Assembly (NCBI GenBank): GCA_037176885.1
Contig: JAWWNJ010000044.1
Coordinates: forward strand, 186,001-250,000
Length of the DNA: 64,000 bases
Reading direction: 5' to 3'
Origin: Favolaschia claudopus
Lineage: Eukaryota; Basidiomycota; Agaricomycetes; Agaricales; Mycenaceae
Part shown: piece after piece, positions 47,160-57,047 of the stretch
Layout: each line of letters begins with the position of its first letter
How positions within the stretch are numbered: the first letter of the stretch is position 1
Program-made: the position numbers and the translations under genes
The notes under the pieces: generated by a model
Told to the model about the DNA's origin: nothing
The model's database searches: none
Seen by the model: only the letters and a program-made list of their open reading frames with translations

Positions 47160-47870
47160 GGTTCATGGATCCGGGTTTCAAAGTTCTCACCAATTTTGTT
47201 TCACTTTTTTCATCTCAAGTTACGGCCTTAAAACTGGTAAAAATTTGAAAACGAGATGGCTCAAAACAAGGTTGAAAACCTTCTTGACTTTGAAACAAAC
47301 AATGTTTCACTTTTTTTCACTTTGACTTGCAAACAAAACTTTGTATAAAACAATTTCAAACTTTCAACAAAAGTATTTCGCAGTTTTCACCTAAGTTGAA
47401 ACTTGAAATTGTTGTGGAAAAGATTTAATGTTTTGCTTTCTTTTTCGACTTGAAAATTTGGTCAAACACATTTGAAGTTTTTCACCTCTTTTTTTACCAA
47501 AAAGATGGGTGAAAACGTCGATGAAAAAGGCATTAAAAACTTGAAACCAGGTTTCAAGTTTTTTACCTCATTTCTTCACAGAATTTATACACAATTCTTT
47601 GCCCATTTTAAACTTTAAATTGTAATCAAAAAGTTTTAAGTTTTTCACCTTCATTTTGACCTCAAAAACTTGTAAAAAAAGTAAATACTTTTTAACTAAA
47701 AAAAATCAAACTTTATTTCACATTTTTCACTTTGATTTTTGGTCAAACCCAGCGTGAAAAAAGTTTAAAGTTTTTGCCCAAAATTTTGGTGAAAATTTGG
47801 TGAAAACAGAAGGAAATTTTTTACCAATGTTTGGACTTAAAACTTTGAAATTCTCAACCGGTGTATCTCT
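47160..47870. repeat. AT-rich quasi-repeat tract
   Basis: About 700 bases are dominated by interleaved variants of TTTTTCACC, GTTTCAC, GGTGAAAA and TTTGAAAC, with no open frame of note. Composition differs sharply from the flanks. It lies on the 3' side of the Helitron gene and may be inside or just outside the element. Confidence 0.55.
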
Positions 47871-48034
47871 TACAACTTGTTTCTGAATCGTAGTTAAAAC
47901 GTGAACGCAAACATGTCTCGTTTGAATCTGCTACCCCCGTATTTAAATTTCGTCGAAGCTTGAGAGGACGCAATTATATCAGTCAAATTTAATTTGCACT
48001 ACATTTTGCATGTCGGTAGAACACGTTTCCCTGC

Positions 48035-48570
48035 TCAGCCACGAGACCTGCACCTTGAGGTCAATGAAAACCATGCTTCCTGCTTTAACTGGATCCCTGT
48101 AACTGCCACAGTCCAATTTGACGGTCCATCCTCTTGGTCTGTTTTTAATCTGTAAGGCGGTTAACGACTGAATATTTTACCGGGCAGTTTAATACGAGCC
48201 CTGTGTTGGATTCCATGTTCCTCGAATTTTGCACATTGTTCGTCAAAATAAGCGCCAATCGTGATAGCGTCGTTTGTCCCAGGGTCTTCGAATCTTGGCG
48301 GCCCTATTTCGATGTAGTTGTCATATAGTCCCTCATACTGTTGACTTGTTAGCAGTAGGTAGGCTTAGAGGAAATGAAAGGACTTACTCGGCCAATGATC
48401 ATGCCAAAGCAGAAGGCCATAGGACGACCACAATAATCCACCTCACCGAATTTCTCAGGTTCGCTCCACCAGCATGCCGATTCCTCAGAGAGTACATTCA
48501 GCTGCCTTAACAGATTTGAAGCTGCTTGGTTACTGAGGGTGTCGAAGCGAGTGTAAGTCGGGAAGGACAT
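48035..48570 (-). CDS. Small spliced gene directly downstream of the Helitron RepHel
   Basis: Exon 1 (48388-48570) encodes 61 codons from MSFPTYTRFDTLSNQAAS through CWWSEPEKFGEVDYCG to MIIGR. A GTAAGT intron leads to exon 2 (48181-48337), YEGLYDNYIEIGPPRFED to RARIKLP. The last exon is uncertain. The phase-consistent acceptor gives DQEDGPSNWTVAVTGIQL and a stop at 48035, while another frame (RGWTVKLDCGSYRDPV, stop at 47979) also looks protein-like. No family was recognised. The ATG lies 42 bases after the RepHel stop, on the same strand and in the same frame, so it is probably an accessory gene of the element. Confidence 0.55.
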
Positions 48571-48596
48571 GGTGATGGCGCTGATCAAGATCAGTA

Positions 48597-48606
48597 GGAT
48601 TTATAA
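48597..48606 (-). promoter_or_regulatory. TATA-like motif between RepHel stop and small gene
   Basis: The reverse strand reads TTATAAATCC about 30 bases before the small gene's ATG. It could be a promoter for that gene. Evidence is motif and position only. Confidence 0.25.
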
Positions 48607-48612
48607 TGACCA

Positions 48613-51600
48613 TCAAAGCTCGGCGTATATTGCCGTGGCCAGTTTGTAGTCTGTGCCAGGCAAGGTGTGGATGTCCAGGGTATCGAATGAATTGTAGTTG
48701 CCCAAGAGCTGACAACGACGCTTAAGCGTCATTCCGTCGTGATACCACGAAATTTCGTTGCTGTCGACTAAAATGCAGGTGAAATGTTTGGCGGAAGCGG
48801 AATGATAAATGAAGCCTCGCAGAGCGAGAGTCTTTATCGAGCCGGGGCCAGTGAGACGGAATTGTAGTCTGGTTGTGGGTCTCACCTCCCTAATCATTGA
48901 CATGCCAACGAACAGCAAAGGGGGCACGGAGGTGACTGTCGTTTGTCGCCGCAGCGACACTCGTAAACCGCGCAAACGACAAGCGGGACACGCTCCGCTA
49001 GAGTGGTCCAAGTGGTAGGCAAACCACTGCTGAAGGTCGTATTGTCCGCCTGCTGCTGCGGCGTGTCCATGAGGGGGGTAAGCTACGACATGTGGTGAGA
49101 GGGTATTGATAGTTCCCGCTGCTGAATATTGACACATCTCACAGGTCAAACGAGCCTCACCACAATTTTCGCCAGAATTCACAGCCTGGATCAAATTGTC
49201 AAGCCGTAAGTAAGTGGGACCGAAAGGGAATTGAGCTGGCGCTGACGCGTGGAGCGCGTGTCTGAAGGTGTCTCTTGCCATTTCGGGTGTCTTCGTCTCG
49301 TCTTGCAATATTCTCAACCAGATATTGAACATCGGATGAATGGCAGGTATTTTCTCGGACCATTTGGCACGATCTAACTGCCAGATCCTCGTCATAGGGG
49401 TTAGAAGTGAATCGTAGCCGCAGCTCCAGTCATTGTTGTCCCAGATGAGTCCTACAGGATCGTTATTAGAGAACTGCACTGCTCTGGGACGAGGAGGAGG
49501 AGGAGCGGTATAGGGCACGAATTTTACCACAGGTTTGTCTGGTTTCGTTTTCGCAGTTTTGACCCGTTTTGCCGACACGGTCTCTCCCTTTTCAGCCATG
49601 GATTTTCGCTTCTTCGAGTTTTGGTTTGCGGGCTCCGTAATCCAGTCAGAGTATTCCATTTCCGCCGGTATTTTATTATCAGTGTCTTTGATACTCGAGT
49701 GAAAGTGAGCAGGATCCTTCCTATCCTTGTTCCACAACAAATAAGAGCGGATCAGTTGATTCCGGTATATGCCACGAACACAGTCTGGCAGCCGGTCAGC
49801 GCATCGTAATTGTGTGATTTCGTCCAGTAACTCTAGCTCTCGATACTCTTGGCGCAACCAACCGCTTATACCGCAGGTAATTTGTTTGTCAGAGAAACTT
49901 TGAATGATAGCTGTGCTTTCTGCTTGAGTACCTCGTGAAAGCGCCACATAGTAATTGGAGAAGGATCGGCCGTGGTTCAAATGCACGACATTGACGGGAC
50001 GTGATTTACCTTGAGAATTGTAGTCAGTCATGGAGAAGTTTGGGAGGACTAAACATTGTTCACGTGAGATGGACAGCAGTGTGTCGTTTGCAAGCAAAGC
50101 GGTGACGTGGGAAGCTATTCGGCTCACCGGCACGACGTTTTCCGGTAAACCCGGTATCTGCACCTTCTTCGAGTCTTTAATCTTCAGTTCAACGAATAGG
50201 GTCTCGAGCACTCTTTGATTCTTGGGCCCCACCGCTTCAGTCCATCCCCTAACGATACCTTCTTGGCCCTTGGTCATACAGAGTTCTGTAGCTTCATTCG
50301 CTTTCAACATTACTGGCATACCGACACACAAGCTCAAACGACCTGGAATATGTTCTGCAGTTGTGGAAGGCGGCGCGTCCCACAGCTGCTTCTGCAGGTT
50401 TGGTCCTATAAATCTCATCTTTGCCTCCTCACATCTCCATTTTCTTTTGGATGCAGCGGAACTGCTAATTCTATCGATGGAATAAAAGTGGTGAAGTTTT
50501 TGCCCAGCGTCTGCAGCGAATTGTATTGAACCAATATTGTTCATAGTATCCTTATGGACGTTCCATGAAGTTATGACGGATACATGGCGATACTTGGCTT
50601 CCTTTAGGCTAGGGTAACCCGGTCGGTCACATACTACTCTTGTTCTGAGGAACTCAATATCGTCTGGTGTGCATGCCGCGTAACGCATGTTTTCCAATGC
50701 AGTTCGAAGTCGAGCGTCAGCCTCGGATTGTGTGCGCTGACGCATATTTTGTCTGAGTATAACGACAGTCGTAAATCTATGCCACAGTATTCGACCTAAC
50801 ACCGCGTGCTGGTCTTGAAGAGTGTCAGTAATCAAGCGGAGGCTGATAGCACCATTGAATAACGCTGGGCCTGTGACGGGGGGAAGTTGAGCAAAGTCTC
50901 CCGCAAGGACAACATTCAAACCCCCGAACTCTATGTCGTGAACGTTACGCGCCTTTGCTGCCTGAGCCGCCAACATATGTAAGTCGTTGCACGATATCAT
51001 GGAAACCTCGTCCAAGAAAATATATTCTACTCCCAATATGCGCTCGTTGACTGCGGCTATGGTGTTTGCTTCGTTCATCATACCCGCTATGTCGTCCTGA
51101 TTCTTACTTTTCCTATCTCTAGGAACTTTAAAAACCGAGTGGTAAGTAGAACCATTGACGTGTGCTGCTGTAGATCCGGTCGGTCCCAAAACCATGAAGC
51201 GATATCCTTCTTTCCGTCGTTCGAAGAAGGCGATAATCGCATCGATCACTTGAGATTTTCCGGTGCCACCCATACCACCCAGGTACATCCTCAATGGGTT
51301 TTTCGGTCCGCTTATGGACGCGTGCTCAGCGACGAGTCGGAATGCACGAATTTGTTCGGAGTTCAAGGTGAACTCGCTGATAATTTCCTGTATGTATTTG
51401 TTGTTGGTTTCTTCGTCGATCGTTCTCATACCTGTTAGATAACTCGCGGGAAGTACAGTCACATCGTTAAGCAGAGGATAGTTTCCTTGGTTGTTGCCTG
51501 CGGATGGGACAGGCATGTCCGCATATTTGTTCATAGTCAGCAGCTTCCGTGCCTCTTTGGTGACGGTGGTCCAAGCATTGCGCGTTTGGAAGCGCGGCAT

Positions 51601-54600
51601 AAGAGGTTCGCTTGGCAAGACAACTTCACAACCATTTGTTATGCTTGCCCATTTCGCTGAGTTAAGAACGGTACGCATATCTGCCATATCTTGAAATATC
51701 TTGGTCATTTTTTTACCCACCATATCGTCGGGGTCACAGTCACCGACACAATCAGTGTCGTCGTCCACATCGTCGAATCGATCTCGGTCTGCGAAAGAGT
51801 CTGAAGTGCCCATAAACGCGTGAAATCCCGATCGAGCTGCTGTTCCTTTTTTCTTCAGGATCGCATAGTAGTCGTCACGGGCGTCGTTGCACTCGTATCT
51901 GATATTGAAGTTGGATATTATCTCTTTTTGCCTTACCGTGAAACGGTGAGCTATATAACACTGATCCCACGTCCATCCTGATGGTTTCAGGTCTTCAGGT
52001 TGTCGCCATGGTTTGAACAGCACAAGTATAGTCATGCAATAGAATTCACGATCTCCCTTATCGGCCCTAGGTATCGCACCGTTCATGAAGTTCGGAATCA
52101 CATAGTCCAGGCGTGCGAAATCGCATGAGACATGGTGCGTTCTGTATTGAGGGTGAGTATGTAGGAAAGGACGATACGAGTTCCTCGTACTCTGGTAAAG
52201 GGGGTCTTCCTCTGTGCTGTCAGAAGTAGACTGACCGCTGTCAGAGGCGCAATAGCTGTCATCATCAGAATCAACGGTGTCGTTCGTTCGTTCCTCTGTG
52301 TTTATAAATTGGTCTTGCTCTTTTTTGGTGCGTTTCTTCTTGATATGACATTGTATCCATTCGTACAAGTTAATGTGTCCATATGTAGCGGGTCTCAAAG
52401 CATAGTCGTCAACCATAGAAGAGGCAACAACACCTCTGTCTGTAGGTTGAACTGCTACATTGTCTTCGGGCGCTTCTATTTCCATGCCCACAATTCCGTC
52501 TAGTTCAATCCAACGCCGCCTAACATAATGGACATATGTTCGCCAAGCAAAATTAGCGAATTTGTGACTAGTATAATGGTCTGGGTTATTGAGTAGGTAT
52601 AAGGAAGCCATGGGGCTGCCTATTTCCATCTTCGTGGACAGTGAATTGACCATCTGTCTCATGAGGTTACGTGGGGTATCTTCACCCATTTGATCGAGCG
52701 TCAAAGCCTCAGCATTTCGCTCGAATACATCATGTACAGATGCAAATATCTGGTAAGATTTTAATCCCAGTTTTGTGACATAGTCGGACACATAGGAAAT
52801 GACGGCCTTTACTGACGTACCCGATAGTAGACTCGTGCAATCTGTGTTCGAGCGAGAAAACCACGTCACAATGGGTGAAACTGTGTTAAGCTTGTCCTCG
52901 TCGTGTTTCATGGTTAAATGCCCATCGGCTTCAATCACAGTGTTGGGATGAACGTCTCTTGGAAACCTAGCTTTGCATACTCCATCCTTGTTTAAGCATC
53001 CTCGCACCTCATTGATTTTGTGTTTTGTTTTTCTAGGAGTCTTATCTCTCCAATTTTTTTTAGCTTTCAGCTCGTCTTGATCTTGTCTAGGCACTCTACA
53101 ACTGTGCATGTTTGAGCGCAATATGATGTCATCGACTTCATCCTCGTAACTGGACCACCACGAGCTAAATTCGTTGCAGGTGGCGCAGCTCTCGTCGGGA
53201 ACTATATGCATATGGCATACCGACGGCGGGACCGCTGGCATTCGGAGTAATGGACTAATATACGATGCATCGGATTCGTCAACCGTAACCTTCGATTGAA
53301 CTTTTGCAAATGGTCCATGTATAAATCCACCCTGGTGGGTGGACTCTAGATATTCGACGAGGCGGCGTATAAAAACCGAGTCCTCTTTCATAATGCGGTC
53401 GCGGATTATTTGCGGAGAAGGCGCATTCAAGATCCAGAGCAAAATGTGTAGATGTAAAGTCAGTCGTCCTTGTTGTTCCACCGTTCCGTAAAAACCCTTA
53501 GTTTGACCGAACGCCCCTGGTTCTCCTTTTTTCCAACACAGGATCTCTTCCAAAAAAACAGTGACCATGTAGTGGAAGAATCGAGCTGCAGCAACCGGAT
53601 TATCTTTTATAAGTTTGCTTCTTTCCTTCCAATGTGGAATATCAGGTCGATATACAGTGTCAGTTTGAGCGTAGTACAACGCAAGTGGGTGAGTTGCCTC
53701 ATTCCAAGCCATAGTTACAAACCAGTTAGGTGCGCTCGCAAAGGCCGTCATAGACCATATTTCGTTACGCATATGCTTTTTCGCTGTTGCTGATCCCTTG
53801 ACATAGGCGCCTACAGCGTCTATGTCATGCATCAAATTAAAACACTCTTTTTCGGCATCTGTCTGTGGTTTGACGACCTCACCTTCACTCATTCTGTCAG
53901 CCAAGTCTGCCGCCACCAAGGGGTTTATAGATTTCAATCGTCTGGACAAGGCCGCAAATTTGGATCTCTGCACAAAAATGCGGCTGCCTGTTGAAGCTGA
54001 TTTAAGTTGTTCGTGATTGAATGCTATCATGGGAAAATAGTCATCGAGCTGAAATCGTTTGTCGTGGTACAGCAACAAATTCCGTTTTCGTTCTGCGTCA
54101 GAAATAATGTGATAATGGCTGATGTGTCCTATTCCCCCCAAGCCGTATGGAAACAGCCAGGGAAACATGCCTGGGTAAGCAGACTCGTTTCTGTAGAAAG
54201 ACTCTGGTTGGGACGCTCTGCCGACCCCCAACATTTTTCTACCCCGAGTCAAATGCTCCAGGGCATATGCTTTCATTGTTGTGATTGTCAGTTTTGAGAA
54301 TTCCTCACCACTAAGGCCTTGTACTGCAAATGTGCAATCCCCTTCAGTCGTGCCATGTTCCTCACCGTCGTCGTTCACTGGTCGAGCAACAGCAGGCATA
54401 GAATCGTTAGGTGTCGCTTCAGTTTGTCTGAAGTCCACGACGACCGGGACGTCATTCAAAGCATAAGTGGCCAAATTCTCTTCTGATATCTCTAAGTCTG
54501 CGTAACCAGCGTGGTTAAGTTTGAGCCAATGAAGGGCATCGGCTACCTTATCACGCCTGACGAGCATAGGCGTCCTTTCGAAATCTTCCGCCGTTGGGGC

Positions 54601-55974
54601 TGTAGCTCCCATGAAAACGAACGCCAGCACCTCGCTCATTTCCTCCTTTGAGGGAGGTAGTTTGTGGTACACTTTGACAACGGGCGCCTGGAACATCACA
54701 GCGTTAGCGTGCATTCTGAACCTTCCTGAATTGACTCTGACTATGCACCGGTTATGCCGGACTCTGGCTATTAACATTCGCTCAGCGTACTTCAAGCCAG
54801 TTAAAACCGGGGGCACACGCCCAAGCCAAGCATGACGTGCTAAAGCATTGACAGGGACCTTGGATCGATTGAGGGCTCGCTCGCACGATACACAGACGTG
54901 GTTGCACCCGTCAGCTAGTATGGGACCGGGAAGCTCTTCGATTGGATCATTTTCGGTCAGCCTTTCTTTTCTTGTCACGCCCTCACCGTGTAGCAAGTCC
55001 AAGATCCCTTCGAACTCAGTCAGCGGCGTTAACTGAGACAAAGGCGTCAGTAAACCGCACACAGCACATCCTCCTTCAGCAAAATTATCGCTCTTGAAAG
55101 CCTCCGCTGTGTGAGATATGATACGGTGGACGTCAATTTTTTTCAAGGCATCGGGAGGAAAATGCGAATTAGGAAGTTGGTTGTTTTTGGCCTTATACTC
55201 GTAGTCCATTTCTGATTCGCGTTGTTCGCTCTCGTGGAGGTCGGCTGCACGTAAGGCAGCTGACGGATCTCGTTTTTTTTTGCGCGGTATTCTCGGCTCT
55301 GGCGCTGGTTCGATCAGTCGAACTTTTCTGGTGGCTTTTGCCTGTTTTCCCGGAATGAAACGGAAAATGGCTATGAGGTTATCACAATGACACTCGTGCG
55401 TTTGAAGAGCATCGCGCACGAGTTGAGCCGTCAAAGCCGTTCTAAGGACGAGGTTATGGACTTTGCCCACACTGATACCATCGAACTTAGTTAGATTTGG
55501 TATTAGGATCTCAAACGGAACAGCAGCGGAGATGAACATAGGGTGTTTTGCAACACCGAAGTTCCCCTGGTCAGCTGTTGTCTGATACTCGAATAGGAAC
55601 GTGCCCGACTGCAGGCCAATATGGCCATTGTCGTTGACTATGTGAGGACATATTTCAGCGGCAGAGTATATGCACTTCTTTAGGCCTCCTCCGCCAATGA
55701 GGGAGTTATTGGTATATGGTTGAGTATCCAGCTCAGAAGCTGGCTGTGGAGACGGATGTCCATTGATGAAAACGAAGCGGATATGAGCCGCCAACACGTA
55801 TAGCATGATGCAAGTGAACAAGCCTAGCATAGAGTGGACTTCAAAGGTGTTCAATAGTGGCAAGCCACGAGATATGAGCATGTAGCCAACAAGGGCGGTC
55901 GATAATACATAGACACTTTTAGCGACTGCAGCGCTGACTAGTATCGAGTCTGATAAATCGTCGTTGTTGGCCAC
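48613..55974 (-). CDS. Helitron RepHel transposase-helicase with C-terminal ubiquitin-protease-like domain, 2453 aa
   Basis: One intronless frame. Residues 1-70 hold two hydrophobic stretches. Residues about 290-520 contain a Cys/His region (GGCAVCG, NHVCVSCERAL) typical of the domain preceding fungal Helitron Rep. The Rep nuclease follows: the HUH motif TLHLHILLW (His 841 and 843) and the Y2 motif YVSDYVTK (Tyr 1061, Tyr 1065, Lys 1068). The Pif1-type helicase has GGTGKS (1569-1574), FLDEVS (1653-1658), GDFAQLPPV and NYYVALSRGT. After a basic linker, residues about 2165-2453 look like a ubiquitin-specific protease: Cys box NDWSCGYDS (Cys 2185), two Cys-x-x-Cys pairs (CEMC, CPAC) as in a USP zinc ribbon, and His box KHFTCILVD plus WYHDGM (His 2397, Asp 2413). 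All key residues are present. The enzyme should nick and peel single strands for rolling-circle transposition, and the protease role is unknown. Confidence 0.92.
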   Translation of the reverse strand: MANNDDLSDSILVSAAVAKSVYVLSTALVGYMLISRGLPLLNTFEVHSMLGLFTCIMLYVLAAHIRFVFINGHPSPQPASELDTQPYTNNSLIGGGGLKKCIYSAAEICPHIVNDNGHIGLQSGTFLFEYQTTADQGNFGVAKHPMFISAAVPFEILIPNLTKFDGISVGKVHNLVLRTALTAQLVRDALQTHECHCDNLIAIFRFIPGKQAKATRKVRLIEPAPEPRIPRKKKRDPSAALRAADLHESEQRESEMDYEYKAKNNQLPNSHFPPDALKKIDVHRIISHTAEAFKSDNFAEGGCAVCGLLTPLSQLTPLTEFEGILDLLHGEGVTRKERLTENDPIEELPGPILADGCNHVCVSCERALNRSKVPVNALARHAWLGRVPPVLTGLKYAERMLIARVRHNRCIVRVNSGRFRMHANAVMFQAPVVKVYHKLPPSKEEMSEVLAFVFMGATAPTAEDFERTPMLVRRDKVADALHWLKLNHAGYADLEISEENLATYALNDVPVVVDFRQTEATPNDSMPAVARPVNDDGEEHGTTEGDCTFAVQGLSGEEFSKLTITTMKAYALEHLTRGRKMLGVGRASQPESFYRNESAYPGMFPWLFPYGLGGIGHISHYHIISDAERKRNLLLYHDKRFQLDDYFPMIAFNHEQLKSASTGSRIFVQRSKFAALSRRLKSINPLVAADLADRMSEGEVVKPQTDAEKECFNLMHDIDAVGAYVKGSATAKKHMRNEIWSMTAFASAPNWFVTMAWNEATHPLALYYAQTDTVYRPDIPHWKERSKLIKDNPVAAARFFHYMVTVFLEEILCWKKGEPGAFGQTKGFYGTVEQQGRLTLHLHILLWILNAPSPQIIRDRIMKEDSVFIRRLVEYLESTHQGGFIHGPFAKVQSKVTVDESDASYISPLLRMPAVPPSVCHMHIVPDESCATCNEFSSWWSSYEDEVDDIILRSNMHSCRVPRQDQDELKAKKNWRDKTPRKTKHKINEVRGCLNKDGVCKARFPRDVHPNTVIEADGHLTMKHDEDKLNTVSPIVTWFSRSNTDCTSLLSGTSVKAVISYVSDYVTKLGLKSYQIFASVHDVFERNAEALTLDQMGEDTPRNLMRQMVNSLSTKMEIGSPMASLYLLNNPDHYTSHKFANFAWRTYVHYVRRRWIELDGIVGMEIEAPEDNVAVQPTDRGVVASSMVDDYALRPATYGHINLYEWIQCHIKKKRTKKEQDQFINTEERTNDTVDSDDDSYCASDSGQSTSDSTEEDPLYQSTRNSYRPFLHTHPQYRTHHVSCDFARLDYVIPNFMNGAIPRADKGDREFYCMTILVLFKPWRQPEDLKPSGWTWDQCYIAHRFTVRQKEIISNFNIRYECNDARDDYYAILKKKGTAARSGFHAFMGTSDSFADRDRFDDVDDDTDCVGDCDPDDMVGKKMTKIFQDMADMRTVLNSAKWASITNGCEVVLPSEPLMPRFQTRNAWTTVTKEARKLLTMNKYADMPVPSAGNNQGNYPLLNDVTVLPASYLTGMRTIDEETNNKYIQEIISEFTLNSEQIRAFRLVAEHASISGPKNPLRMYLGGMGGTGKSQVIDAIIAFFERRKEGYRFMVLGPTGSTAAHVNGSTYHSVFKVPRDRKSKNQDDIAGMMNEANTIAAVNERILGVEYIFLDEVSMISCNDLHMLAAQAAKARNVHDIEFGGLNVVLAGDFAQLPPVTGPALFNGAISLRLITDTLQDQHAVLGRILWHRFTTVVILRQNMRQRTQSEADARLRTALENMRYAACTPDDIEFLRTRVVCDRPGYPSLKEAKYRHVSVITSWNVHKDTMNNIGSIQFAADAGQKLHHFYSIDRISSSAASKRKWRCEEAKMRFIGPNLQKQLWDAPPSTTAEHIPGRLSLCVGMPVMLKANEATELCMTKGQEGIVRGWTEAVGPKNQRVLETLFVELKIKDSKKVQIPGLPENVVPVSRIASHVTALLANDTLLSISREQCLVLPNFSMTDYNSQGKSRPVNVVHLNHGRSFSNYYVALSRGTQAESTAIIQSFSDKQITCGISGWLRQEYRELELLDEITQLRCADRLPDCVRGIYRNQLIRSYLLWNKDRKDPAHFHSSIKDTDNKIPAEMEYSDWITEPANQNSKKRKSMAEKGETVSAKRVKTAKTKPDKPVVKFVPYTAPPPPRPRAVQFSNNDPVGLIWDNNDWSCGYDSLLTPMTRIWQLDRAKWSEKIPAIHPMFNIWLRILQDETKTPEMARDTFRHALHASAPAQFPFGPTYLRLDNLIQAVNSGENCGEARLTCEMCQYSAAGTINTLSPHVVAYPPHGHAAAAGGQYDLQQWFAYHLDHSSGACPACRLRGLRVSLRRQTTVTSVPPLLFVGMSMIREVRPTTRLQFRLTGPGSIKTLALRGFIYHSASAKHFTCILVDSNEISWYHDGMTLKRRCQLLGNYNSFDTLDIHTLPGTDYKLATAIYAEL

Positions 55975-56214
55975 GGGCTACAGTCGAGCCGTCAATACGC
56001 GGAGCTGAAGGACCCGCGGAAATGAGACGGACCATATGTAGCATGGAGCAAGATTTAGGTCCGAGTAGAGGACAATGTGAGTAGAGGACAAGTCGATTAA
56101 ACCCTAACCTTACACGCCACCTTCTAGTAGTCGGGCCGACACCGGCACCGATCTTTGAAATAGTCACTGCTTAATTTCCCTTCTCTACATCCATTACACC
56201 ATTTAGGTCGGTAC

Positions 56215-57037
56215 ATGACAACACGAGAAGAACGCGAACTAGACGTTGTTGTGGGTTTCTGGAGGAAGATAGCCTACCTCACCACCAGGACGAAGCGGGC
56301 TGACGGACGATGGATGGGGGGACAGGAGGTTAGAAAGTGGAACGCGAATAATCACCAGGTATGTGTGTAGACTGCATACAACATTGTCTAACAAGAATAC
56401 AGAGCTGTAGGAAATGTGACTCGAGTCGAGAGTTTAGACCGTGCATCATCGATCTGGACCAGCCAAGCTGTCGACCGTGTCTGCAAGGCAAATCGGCGTG
56501 CGACCGCAAGACACAGTTTCTATTTGAATCGACCCGCCACGATTTTTTCCCAACAATGGAGGCGTTTTTGAAAGTGTTCAACAGCAAGCCACCAGAAATG
56601 TGCCGCTCCTTCCAGCGATCGGCGAATAAGCGCCTGAAGGAAAGTCTACCTGCAGGTGAGCGGCTGCGGACTGTGTAGGGCGACGAGTACATTCATGGCG
56701 AACGCTACCTCAGGAGAACGCGCCCCAAACCCCGTCGTCCAGATACCAGGGACCGCCATACTAAATGAAGAAGGTGAGAAACGGAGCGAGGTGTGCTGTA
56801 CACACTTAACAGCGTCCCTATGCAGAGCGCGACAACGTTGGAAGCAACGAGCCGCTGGTGGACATCGTGCGCGATGTGGCGTCACTGCGAGAAGATTTGG
56901 CTGAAGTCAAGAAGGAATTGCGGCGGGGGAAGCTTACCATATATCGGCTCAAGAAAGCGAGGGTGTGGGCGCCCAATCATCGGACGTTAAAAGCGCGAGG
57001 AACATGTAAATTTTTATCACGGACCGCAATTGTATGA
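56215..57037 (+). CDS. Cys-rich hypothetical protein with C-terminal coiled coil, four exons, about 177 aa
   Basis: Exons 56215-56358, 56403-56655, 56714-56773 and 56826-57037 join in phase. The protein begins TREERELDVVVGFWRKIAY. It then has CRKCDSSREFRPCIIDLD, PSCRPCLQGKSACDRK and ESTRHDFFPTMEAFL: six Cys spaced C-x2-C-x8-C, C-x2-C-x6-C, suggesting a zinc-binding module like a binuclear cluster. The last exon (RDVASLREDLAEVKKELR) is a predicted coiled coil with a basic end. It resembles a small-protein family repeated in Agaricomycete genomes, of unknown function and possibly DNA-binding. Its stop is 10 bases from the stop of the converging gene on the other strand. Confidence 0.65.
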
Positions 57038-57047
57038 ATACAAGTAT

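Larger units (their letters stand above)
47979..56160 (-). mobile_element. Autonomous Helitron, approximate extent
   Basis: Extent is set by the RepHel gene and the small downstream gene. True ends (5' TC, 3' hairpin plus CTRR, insertion between A and T) were not located with confidence. A possible 5' end is TCGGTGCCGGTGTCGG on the reverse strand near 56150, preceded by A. Confidence 0.5.

Noticed and set aside
56100..56125. Telomere-like TTAGGG on the reverse strand near the Helitron 5' end
   Set aside because: A single occurrence with no array, so it is not a telomere remnant.
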